Part shown: in pieces, positions 1 through 4,685 of the stretch | How positions within the stretch are numbered: the stretch's first letter is position 1 | Layout of the letters: the number at the start of each line of letters is the position of its first letter | Source of the DNA: CAZTVF01 sp964616985 | GTDB taxonomy: Bacteria; Planctomycetota; Phycisphaerae; SM23-33 | Assembly (NCBI GenBank): GCA_964616985.1 | Contig: CAZTVF010000197.1 | Location: 1-5,556 of the forward strand | Length of the DNA: 5,556 nt | Reading direction: 5' to 3' | Notes under the pieces: generated by a model | What the model was told of the DNA's origin: nothing | Seen by the model: only the letters and a program-made list of their open reading frames with translations | Database searches by the model: none | Made by a program: the position numbers and the translations under genes

Positions 1-1402
1 ATTCGACGGCGCCAGCAGTGTCGTGGAGCCCCAGGTGCGTGTAGACGTTCATCGTCAGGCGGATGTCGCTATGGCGCATGAGCTCTTGGGCCATCCGTGG
101 AACGACGCCCGACTTGCTCAGCATCGTGGCGAAGGTGTGGCGTAGGCAGTGAACGTCGAAGGTTCGGCCGTCGGCGTCGGTCTTGTCGATCCACCTCTTG
201 CCGGTCTTGGGGTCCACGACTTCACGCGCGAGCCCGGCCACCACCAGATCGCGGTCGAAGATTCGCACCAGGTCGTCCGGAACGCGGAAGAGCTTCATGC
301 TGCCTGGCAGGGCCATCGGCACCTCGGTGCGCCCTTCCTTCAGCGTTTGACGGCGGTATTGCGCCAGCTTTTCGTCGAGATGCCCGCGAAGGTCTTGGAC
401 AAGGTCGGCCCGTAGCGGGAGCCTCGCGCCCTTGCCGCTCTTGGCGTTCTTCGCGGCCAGTTCCGCGTGGGGCTGCTCACCGTCGAGATGCAGGTCGGCC
501 ACGGTCAGACTGGCCAATTCGCCCTTCCGCAGGCCGGTGTAGACGAGCGTCCTGTATATCATCGCCCGTTCGCGGCCGAGCCGCACCAGCCGCTCCCGTA
601 TGGCCGGAGCGACGTTGGCAATCTCTTGACCCTTTCGCGCGCCGCGGCGGACGAGCAGCGCGTCCCGAAGCGGGCGCTTCTCAGCCGCATCCAGCAAGGC
701 CGTGAGTTCCTCGACCGACAGCGGCCGGCGCTTGCGGCGCACCTCGTAGACTTCCACCCCAGGCAGTTCAGCCAGCGGGTTGCTCGTCAGACGGCCTTCA
801 CGCGTGCACCATTTGCAGAAGGCGTGCAGCGTCGCCCGGTACTTCTGGACGGTACGCGGCGCCCTTACCGACGTGTCGGTCTCGTTGGTCAGCCACTTGG
901 TGACCCGCTGGCGGTTGATGTCCGTGAGTCGCTTGAGCCCGCACTCTTCGACCAGCCGGTCGAGTTGCGTTTCGACGCCATACCGGTGCTCTTCCGAAAT
1001 CCTCCTGCCGCGAAGCGTCTTGATCTTCAGAAAGTCCAGGTAGTCCGCAATGTGGTCGGCAATCGGCCGCGTGACGTGCCGCGCAGCGCTGCTTTCCTCG
1101 GGCGTGAGAATACCCGACCGCACCTTCTCGGCCTCGCCCAGCAGGTCGGACAGCACCTTGCGGGCCGCCTGCTCGTCGCGGCAGTTGGTGGACACACGCC
1201 GGTCGACACCGTCGGCGTCCTTGTAGCGGGCGTACCAGCAATCCGCCTCGTGCATGATCTTCTTGCCCTTGGCGGTCACCGGCGCGGTCTTCTCGTTGCC
1301 GTTGCCGTCAGTCCAGCGGGCCAGTCGTTGCCCGCGGCGCGTGATGATCTCCGCGCCATCGGGCATGGGAACCGGGTACGTCTTGCGGTAAATCGTTGCC
1401 AT
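1..1402 (-). CDS. Tyrosine recombinase / phage-type integrase (C-terminus cut by window edge)
   Basis: A single open frame of 467 codons starts at ATG 1402 and is still open at the left edge. It would catalyse site-specific integration and excision of the element through a covalent 3'-phosphotyrosine intermediate. An N-terminal extension with a WYARYKDADGVDRRV block (about residues 52-66) resembles an arm-type DNA-binding domain. A SAM-like core-binding domain follows (about 110-215), then the catalytic domain. The full catalytic set is visible: R292 in TGLRKGEL, K321 in the hairpin KNAKSGKG, H418 and R421 in HCLRHTF, H444 in MRHSD and Y454 in NVYTH. Only 13 residues after the tyrosine are present, so little is missing. 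The start is supported by a GAGGAG Shine-Dalgarno 9 nt upstream. It lies 95 bp downstream of the excisionase-like gene on the same strand, probably co-transcribed. The family assignment is very secure; the attachment site is not visible. Confidence 0.97.
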   Translation of the reverse strand, partial: MATIYRKTYPVPMPDGAEIITRRGQRLARWTDGNGNEKTAPVTAKGKKIMHEADCWYARYKDADGVDRRVSTNCRDEQAARKVLSDLLGEAEKVRSGILTPEESSAARHVTRPIADHIADYLDFLKIKTLRGRRISEEHRYGVETQLDRLVEECGLKRLTDINRQRVTKWLTNETDTSVRAPRTVQKYRATLHAFCKWCTREGRLTSNPLAELPGVEVYEVRRKRRPLSVEELTALLDAAEKRPLRDALLVRRGARKGQEIANVAPAIRERLVRLGRERAMIYRTLVYTGLRKGELASLTVADLHLDGEQPHAELAAKNAKSGKGARLPLRADLVQDLRGHLDEKLAQYRRQTLKEGRTEVPMALPGSMKLFRVPDDLVRIFDRDLVVAGLAREVVDPKTGKRWIDKTDADGRTFDVHCLRHTFATMLSKSGVVPRMAQELMRHSDIRLTMNVYTHLGLHDTAGAVE

Positions 1403-1436
1403 GTTCTTGTTCTCCTCTGCGTCCTACTGCACGCTG

Positions 1437-1456
1437 GACACAGGGCCGCCCGTGTC
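1437..1456 (-). promoter_or_regulatory. Small inverted repeat between the excisionase-like gene and the integrase
   Basis: GACAC and GTGTC arms with an inner GGG/CCC pairing form an 8-bp stem with one bulged base and a 3-nt loop. It lies in the 95-bp gap between the two minus-strand genes, 35 bp upstream of the integrase start. No T-run follows, so it is not an intrinsic terminator. It could be an operator or a messenger hairpin. In GC-rich DNA a repeat this short can arise by chance. Confidence 0.25.
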
Positions 1457-1497
1457 GAAACACCTCAAGGCAATTCCTCGCTGATTCCCGAAGATCC

Positions 1498-1722
1498 TCA
1501 CCGGCCGGGGCCCTTGCGGCTTGTCGGGCACCCTTCGGCGATCCATGTTCGGATGATGTCGCCGTTCCACCGCACCAGACCGCCCAGCCGACACGGCCCA
1601 GGCATCTTGCCGCTGTCAACGAGACGGTAGACGGTCCTGGGAGAACATCGCAGAATGGACGCAACTTCGGCAGCGCTGAGCATCATGGGCTGCCGATTGC
1701 TGTCCGCGTCGGTACCGTTCAT
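1498..1722 (-). CDS. AlpA/excisionase-like winged helix-turn-helix protein (HTH_17 type)
   Basis: This 74-residue protein is a probable recombination directionality factor or small regulator that binds DNA near the attachment site or its own promoter. Residues 14-33 (MLSAAEVASILRCSPRTVYR) are a typical MerR/AlpA-like helix-turn-helix. They are followed by the wing segment SGKMPGPCRLGGLVRW (37-52) and a closing helix DIIRTWIAEGCP (55-66), the usual order for the family. ATG 1722 is preferred because a GGAG motif sits 5 nt upstream; a GTG at 1728 would add two residues but leaves no room for that site. The gene lies upstream of the integrase on the same strand, the classic xis-int order. Whether it acts as an excisionase, an activator of integrase transcription, or both cannot be told from sequence. 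Confidence 0.88.
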   Translation of the reverse strand: MNGTDADSNRQPMMLSAAEVASILRCSPRTVYRLVDSGKMPGPCRLGGLVRWNGDIIRTWIAEGCPTSRKGPGR

Positions 1723-1883
1723 GGGCACTCCAATGCAACGCCAACAGGCGGTGCGTTGGATTATCTATGCCATGCCGAGGGAATGTGTCCGGGCAGGTCT
1801 GAGAGTAGTCGACATCGCTGGGAATAACCCGAACAGGAAAACATAATCGCTCCAAGAACAGACCAGCATCTGAACGTCCAACA

Positions 1884-1898
1884 CATTGCACTGCAATG
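1884..1898. promoter_or_regulatory. Perfect 15-bp palindrome, operator-like
   Basis: CATTGCA and TGCAATG flank a single central C, giving seven perfect base pairs on each side. The size and odd-numbered symmetry fit an operator for a dimeric helix-turn-helix repressor. It lies 36 bp upstream of the -35 of the predicted rightward promoter and between the two divergent transcription units. The cognate protein is unknown and may be encoded outside the window. Confidence 0.5.
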
Positions 1899-1918
1899 AG
1901 TAACATGAATCTGAGTAA
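1897..1918. repeat. Direct repeat pair TGAGTAA, 15-bp spacing
   Basis: TGAGTAA occurs at 1897-1903 and again at 1912-1918. A GAGTAA follows at 1972-1977. The first copy overlaps the right arm of the palindrome by two bases. Excisionase-type proteins commonly bind short direct repeats, so these are candidate sites for the adjacent AlpA-like protein; this role is inference. Confidence 0.35.
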
Positions 1919-1933
1919 GCATCTAGAAAACAC

Positions 1934-1961
1934 TTGCGATACCTAACATATACCGTACAAT
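1934..1961 (+). promoter_or_regulatory. Sigma-70-like promoter for the rightward transcript
   Basis: TTGCGA (1934-1939, four of six bases matching TTGACA) and TACAAT (1956-1961, five of six matching TATAAT) are separated by 16 bp. The spot is AT-rich compared with the rest of the window. Transcription would begin near 1968, giving a leader of about 90 nt before the GTG at 2057. The match is good but not exceptional and has no experimental support. Confidence 0.45.
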
Positions 1962-1963
1962 AC

Positions 1964-2058
1964 TTGGGTCCGAGTAATCCCGCCTTACGGGGCCCGAGCG
2001 ATTGAACGGGCCGGGACAGGTAGTGGGCCGACCGGACCCCAACGGGAGGTTTTCCCGT
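1964..2058 (+). promoter_or_regulatory. Structured 5' leader with ribosome-site hairpin
   Basis: Bases 1966-1972 (GGGTCCG) are complementary to 2033-2039 (CGGACCC), closing a domain. Inside it, GGCCCG (1991-1996) pairs with CGGGCC (2007-2012), and TCCCG (1978-1982) can pair with CGGGA at 2012-2016. Right after, ACGGGA (2042-2047) pairs with TCCCGT (2053-2058) around a GGTTT loop. This places the Shine-Dalgarno GGGAGG and the first two bases of the GTG start codon in a hairpin. The TCCCG at 1978-1982 could instead pair with CGGGA at 2043-2047, giving a possible alternative fold. I recognise no known riboswitch. GC-rich sequence inflates chance pairing. Confidence 0.4.
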
Positions 2059-2341
2059 GACTGAGAATCGCGCTGCACGCGGCATTGAGCCGAACATCGT
2101 ACCCATGGGGCGCTGGCCGGGGTTGTTAGACACCGTATTCCTTGATGCACATCGACTTGTCGATCAGATCCCCCGCGACAGACTGATCGGCCTGATCCCG
2201 CTGCTGCGGCGGGCCGCCCAGGCCGTCCCCGAAGGCACCTCTCTGTTGAAACCTGTTGACGAAAAAAACTTATCATCGGCGGCACGGATGGAACCGCCGA
2301 TGGCAAGCTCGGTTGCAGACAAGGACGAAGTCGCTGGATGA
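2057..2341 (+). CDS. Hypothetical 94-aa protein
   Basis: The GTG start at 2057 is well supported by GGGAGG at 2044-2049 with a 7-nt spacer, and the gene ends at TGA 2339-2341. I do not recognise the family. The protein is soluble-looking, with no signal peptide or membrane segment. The central part, about residues 23-56 (from GLLDTVFLDAHRLVDQIPRD through LRRAAQAV), has the leucine and alanine spacing of amphipathic helices. The C-terminal third is rich in S, E, D, K and A and probably flexible. It is the first gene of the rightward unit. Its start codon lies partly in a hairpin arm, so translation may be controlled. In mobile elements this position is often held by small regulators, but nothing in the sequence proves that role. 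Confidence 0.65.
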   Translation: MTENRAARGIEPNIVPMGRWPGLLDTVFLDAHRLVDQIPRDRLIGLIPLLRRAAQAVPEGTSLLKPVDEKNLSSAARMEPPMASSVADKDEVAG

Positions 2342-2367
2342 ATTCGTCCTGATTTGCCCTCTTGAAT

Positions 2368-2440
2368 GCGCGGGCGGACATGGCAAGATGCGCGGCGGCG
2401 GTTGCATGGATGTGGCCGTCGCCCATGTCCCGCCTTGCGC
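2368..2440 (+). promoter_or_regulatory. Long imperfect hairpin in the 2342-2506 gap
   Basis: GCGC (2368-2371) pairs with 2437-2440. GGCGG (2373-2377) pairs with CCGCC (2430-2434). ACATGG (2378-2383) pairs with CCATGT (2423-2428), leaving one bulged C at 2429. An inner stem, GCGGCGG (2395-2401) with CCGTCGC (2416-2422), contains one G-U pair and closes a 14-nt loop. In all about 22 base pairs fit in 73 nt. No T-run follows, so it is not an ordinary terminator. It could be a processing site, a stabilising element between two coding segments, or a small RNA domain. Confidence 0.4.
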
Positions 2441-2493
2441 CTCTTGGCCCAATCCCCACGACCGGAGAAGAGCTATAGGTTGGCTTTATTTGT

Positions 2494-2505
2494 GAGAGGT
2501 TTCTC
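2494..2505 (+). promoter_or_regulatory. Ribosome-site mini-hairpin before the 270-aa gene
   Basis: GAGA (2494-2497) and TCTC (2502-2505) flank GGTT. The Shine-Dalgarno GAGAGG spans the left arm and loop, and the ATG starts two bases after the right arm. The layout repeats that of the preceding gene, where GGGAGG and a GGTTT loop lie in a 6-bp hairpin. The four-pair stem is weak by itself. Confidence 0.3.
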
Positions 2506-2506
2506 C

Positions 2507-3319
2507 ATGCGCCACGCGTCGTCGAGCCCGCGGCAATCGCAGCCGCCCGAGTTGATCCAGGATCTGATCCGTCGCAGAGCTCAGCGGATACTGTTCAATC
2601 TGCGGGAGCCGACCGGGACACCTTCAGCGTCACCTGATCCTCCGATCGAAGCTGAATCCGAGGCGGCGTGGTCGTTACGGTACACCGAAGCCGCCAAACG
2701 TTATGAGGGGCTCGACCTCTGTTCGCAGGAGGCGATCGACGCCATTGTTGGCGGGCTACAAGCGTGGGTAAGCATCACTCCCCAGCGTTCATTTGCAGCC
2801 GACGGAACGCCGGAGCCGGCGAACAAGTGGGGCCTGGGCGCCGAGCGATGCGTGCTGCGAGCCCTCCAATCCCATCTGGTCGCCGTTGGGCATTCGTTGC
2901 TGGCCGCTCGAATCAACTCGGAGATGGCCGACCTGATTCAGACCGCCGAGTCTCTGGATGAATGCTGCATGCAGGCCCTGCCCGATCCCCACGCCGAGAA
3001 ACGCCTCGTCGCCACTGCCCGCATCCAGACCAAGGCGCTGGTCAAGCTGTTGGCGGCCGTCCAGCTCGAGTGCAGTCGCTATGTCACCAACGATACTCCA
3101 TCTGGCCGCAAACGCGGCCACCCGCCTTCTCAGGCCCCTGGGAGGGACCATCGGCTCATGGAAGAGTGGGCGCAGGTGCGGGGAAAGGCCGGAACGACCC
3201 GCAAGGAGTTCTGCGCCGCCAAGGGCATCTCGTTGCAGGCGTTCATCCAGGCGCAGGACAGGTTCCGCAAGCAGACCGCGCAGTCGGCGGCGATGACCGA
3301 GGCGCAGACCCCGACATAG
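2507..3319 (+). CDS. Hypothetical 270-aa protein with C-terminal HTH-like segment
   Basis: ATG 2507 is chosen because GAGAGG lies 7 nt upstream. The frame stays open back to 2366, but that 47-codon extension is R-, C- and H-rich and overlaps a strong inverted repeat, so it is unlikely to be translated. I do not recognise the family. Residues 13-35 are a basic helix. Residues 75-190 look like a helical bundle (with ERCVLRALQSHLVAVGHSLLAAR and KALVKLLAAVQLE). Residues 200-207 (GRKRGHPP) resemble an AT-hook. Residues 230-256, around TRKEFCAAKGISLQAFIQA, read as a helix-turn-helix like those of small transposase or terminase subunits. Together these suggest a DNA-binding protein; that is inference. 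A perfect terminator 46 bp downstream marks the end of this transcript. Confidence 0.8.
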   Translation: MRHASSSPRQSQPPELIQDLIRRRAQRILFNLREPTGTPSASPDPPIEAESEAAWSLRYTEAAKRYEGLDLCSQEAIDAIVGGLQAWVSITPQRSFAADGTPEPANKWGLGAERCVLRALQSHLVAVGHSLLAARINSEMADLIQTAESLDECCMQALPDPHAEKRLVATARIQTKALVKLLAAVQLECSRYVTNDTPSGRKRGHPPSQAPGRDHRLMEEWAQVRGKAGTTRKEFCAAKGISLQAFIQAQDRFRKQTAQSAAMTEAQTPT

Positions 3320-3343
3320 CCCCGGCCCTGTCAAGGCCAGGCA

Positions 3344-3439
3344 TTTCTTCCGCGTGAATTCTTTCGGCGGGCGCAAGCCCGCCTTTTTCATGCGCTTGGC
3401 CAACGTGGAGGACGCGGAAGAATTCCCCCTTTCTTCCGC
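3344..3439. repeat. Direct and inverted copies of TTTCTTCCGC around the terminator
   Basis: TTTCTTCCGC occurs at 3344-3353 and 3430-3439, 86 bp apart. Between them, 3412-3422 (ACGCGGAAGAA) is the perfect complement of 3345-3355 over 11 bases and of 3431-3439 over 9. The middle copy could therefore pair with either outer copy but not with both. The upstream pairing encloses the terminator hairpin; the downstream pairing makes a local hairpin with an 8-nt loop. Confidence 0.6.
3366..3388 (+). terminator. Rho-independent terminator
   Basis: GGCGGGC (3366-3372) and GCCCGCC (3377-3383) form a perfect 7-bp GC stem around a GCAA tetraloop, followed directly by five T. It sits 46 bp after the stop of the 270-aa gene and reads in the plus direction. 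The complementary strand lacks a T-run, so it is not a good bidirectional terminator. Confidence 0.9.
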
Positions 3440-3493
3440 TCCGCTATTTCCGTCCGCGACTCTCCAGAAAGTGCCCATCACGCCGGGCACGCA

Positions 3494-3613
3494 GGGCGTA
3501 GGGCCCAAGAAAACAACGACACGAAACAACTAACCGGCCGCGAAGCGGAGGCGTTGTGGGTGTCGCCGGAAACCGGCGAAAACCACAGCGCCTCTTTGCT
3601 TTGCCCTACGTCC
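3494..3613 (+). ncRNA. Candidate structured RNA, unknown family
   Basis: A closing stem pairs 3494-3504 (GGGCGTAGGGC) with 3603-3613 (GCCCTACGTCC): 11 pairs, one of them G-U. It encloses an A-rich linker and a compound hairpin at 3541-3603. That hairpin has a lower stem (3543-3546 with 3598-3601), a 12-pair stem (3548-3559 with 3583-3594, one G-U), a small internal loop, and a 7-pair apical stem (3563-3569 with 3573-3579) capped by AAA. The G-U pair in the long stem suggests folding as plus-strand RNA rather than a simple DNA palindrome. It ends 46 nt before the sigma-like ATG, so it may be that gene's leader, an attenuator or a free small RNA. Strand and boundaries are inferred. Confidence 0.5.
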
Positions 3614-3659
3614 GTTTCGGTGACACCCGCTCCTCCGCCTCCGGTCCACGGAGACGAAG

Positions 3660-4250
3660 ATGGCTGTTCACCTCGTTCACGAAGCCCTCGCTACGGACTA
3701 TGTCAAGCAGTTGCTCCGGGTCAAGGCCCGCCAGCTCACGCACAAGTTCGGCTTCAACAGGTCAGACCAGGAAGACCTCGAACAGGACCTCACGACGCAC
3801 GTTCTCAAGCAGTTCCACCACTTCGACCCATCCCGCGCGTGCGTCAACACGTTCGTCGCCCGCATCGTCGACTCGGCCGTCGCCATGATTCTGCGCGATC
3901 GCTGGCGGATCAAACGTGCCGCGGGCATCCACGCCATCTCCCTGGAAAGAACTCACGTGGACGGGAACGGCCGCAAGAGGACCACGTTGGCCGCTGCCGT
4001 CCACGAGGCCGACCTGCGCCGCCGCTGCGGCGGACGGGTGCAGGATGACCAGGGGCAGGCTGATCTGTCGGCCGACTTCGAGCGCATCCTCGCGGGCATC
4101 GCGCCCCTCCATCGCCAGATCGCCCTGCGGCTGATGAATGCCACAGAGACGGCCATTGCCCACGACCTGGGTATCTCTCGCCGGCAGGTGCGGAACGCCG
4201 TGGCTGCGATCCGGGAACACTTCAAGCAGGCGGGCTTTACAGGAATTTGA
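3660..4250 (+). CDS. Sigma-70-like RNA polymerase sigma factor (element-encoded)
   Basis: This 196-residue protein has the two-domain plan of short sigma-70/ECF-type factors. Residues 15-86 match region 2: an acidic stretch DQEDLEQDL (37-44), then FDPSRACVNTFVARIVDSAV (55-74) and LRDRWRIKRA (78-87). Residues 148-190 match region 4, with a helix-turn-helix in ETAIAHDLGISRRQVRNAVA (163-182). The middle, 88-145, is a basic and then acidic linker without clear homology. It would direct core polymerase to particular promoters, or act as a sigma-like DNA-binding regulator. GGAG lies 6 nt before ATG 3660. No anti-sigma partner is visible. Phage and mobile elements carry such short factors, so late-gene control is a reasonable guess. 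Conservation of region 2.4 contacts with the -10 element cannot be judged by eye. Confidence 0.82.
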   Translation: MAVHLVHEALATDYVKQLLRVKARQLTHKFGFNRSDQEDLEQDLTTHVLKQFHHFDPSRACVNTFVARIVDSAVAMILRDRWRIKRAAGIHAISLERTHVDGNGRKRTTLAAAVHEADLRRRCGGRVQDDQGQADLSADFERILAGIAPLHRQIALRLMNATETAIAHDLGISRRQVRNAVAAIREHFKQAGFTGI

Positions 4251-4378
4251 GCCCCGGCGGACACCTTGCGCGGACGCGGCATAGGTAACAGGCGACACGT
4301 GCCGCAGGCCGCTTGGCAAGGAATTCTGAGCCCGGCGGACAGGCGGCGGACGGACGTCATAAATAACCAACGCACGGA
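4218..4378. repeat. Diverged 78-bp tandem duplication at the end of the sigma-like gene
   Basis: The stretch from 4218 is repeated 78 bp later, from 4296. Matching blocks in register are CAC (4218 and 4296), GCAGGC (4225 and 4303), GGAATT followed within one base by TGAGCCC and GGCGGACA (4242 and 4320), and CATA-N2-TAAC (4280 and 4358). The first copy includes the last codons and stop of the sigma-like gene. The second lies wholly in the gap before the next gene. Many mismatches have built up, so the event is old or the shared blocks are selected binding sites. It fills most of the 4251-4398 gap. Confidence 0.6.
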
Positions 4379-4398
4379 CCATTTGGAAAGGACACAAC

Positions 4399-4685
4399 AT
4401 GTTTGAGCAAGCGTACAGGTACAAGTTCGCTGATCAGGTTGACCTGCGGGAGGCCGGAGAAACCCTGCTGCTGTCGATTCTGGCGGCCAAGGGTCTTTTC
4501 GGCGCTGCGCGGGTCCGCATGGACTTTGCCATCGCCCTGGACGAGGCCATTCGTGTCCTCGTCGTGGACGCATCCACGGACGTTGGGCAGGCCATCAACG
4601 GCATCTTCACCGCATTCATCTCGCGTGAATTCGGCCCCGACGCCTTCTGCGTCAAGCGGGTGGCGGGTCTGGACGAGGGGCATGA
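4399..4685 (+). CDS. Small hypothetical protein (~95 aa); frame lacks a stop at its natural end
   Basis: ATG 4399 is preceded by AAAGGA with an 8-nt spacer. Residues 1-94 look like a normal globular protein, with GETLLLSILAAKGLFG (20-35) and IRVLVVDASTDVGQAINGIF (51-70). I do not recognise the family. After LDEG (91-94) the frame meets the nuclease start and continues to a TAG at 5062-5064. That tail is R-, P-, H- and G-rich, typical of an out-of-frame reading of the nuclease gene, so the real protein probably ends at the junction. One more G in the GGGG run at 4677-4680 would give ...LDEGA and a TGA overlapping the nuclease ATG (ATGA, 4682-4685), a common coupling of neighbouring genes. Either a base is missing here (mutation or sequencing error) or the overlap is real. 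Confidence 0.6.

Larger units (their letters stand above)
1723..2056. other. Divergent intergenic control region
   Basis: This 334-bp gap separates the minus-strand integration pair from the plus-strand genes. Its middle (about 1830-1965) is clearly richer in A and T than the surrounding coding DNA. It contains a perfect 15-bp palindrome, a pair of TGAGTAA direct repeats, a sigma-70-like promoter facing right, and a structured leader, each listed separately. On the minus strand, GATAAT-like bases near 1755-1761 could be a -10 for the excisionase-like gene, but I see no good -35 at the right distance and do not call it. No credible gene lies in the gap. Confidence 0.7.
3320..3659. other. Intergenic region dense in inverted repeats
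   Basis: This 340-bp gap between the 270-aa gene and the sigma-like gene has no credible coding frame; the short frames that cross it are interrupted or of odd composition. It holds the terminator, a direct and inverted repeat set of TTTCTTCCGC, a 6-bp hairpin at 3471-3490 (GTGCCC with GGGCAC), and the compound structure at 3494-3613. An A-rich, probably single-stranded stretch runs from about 3507 to 3535. Before the next ATG, CTCCG (3633-3637) can pair with CGGAG (3649-3653), covering the Shine-Dalgarno. I see no convincing promoter for the sigma-like gene. Confidence 0.7.

Noticed and set aside
467..1630. A 387-codon plus-strand open frame
   Set aside because: It lies antisense to the integrase, whose catalytic motifs are all intact on the minus strand; the plus-strand product is of shadow-like composition.
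2251..2275. Promoter at TTGACG near 2256
   Set aside because: The -35-like hexamer is good, but no -10-like hexamer occurs 15-19 bp downstream, and it lies inside the 94-aa gene.
2366..2506. N-terminal extension of the 270-aa protein
   Set aside because: The R-, H- and C-rich sequence, the overlapping inverted repeat, and a good ribosome site just before ATG 2507 all favour the shorter protein.
3541..3603. Integron attC-type recombination site
   Set aside because: The hairpin is of suitable length, but I find no GTTRRRY/RYYYAAC core pair at its ends, and there is no integron-type integrase or cassette array.
3541..3610. Second intrinsic terminator
   Set aside because: The stem is strong, but the following bases (CTTTGCTTTGCC) lack a continuous T-run and are partly paired in the larger structure; a true terminator lies upstream at 3366-3388.
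3554..4048. Plus-strand frames starting within the hairpin and overlapping the sigma-like gene
   Set aside because: No ribosome site, proline- and arginine-rich shadow composition, and overlap with the frame that shows sigma regions 2 and 4.
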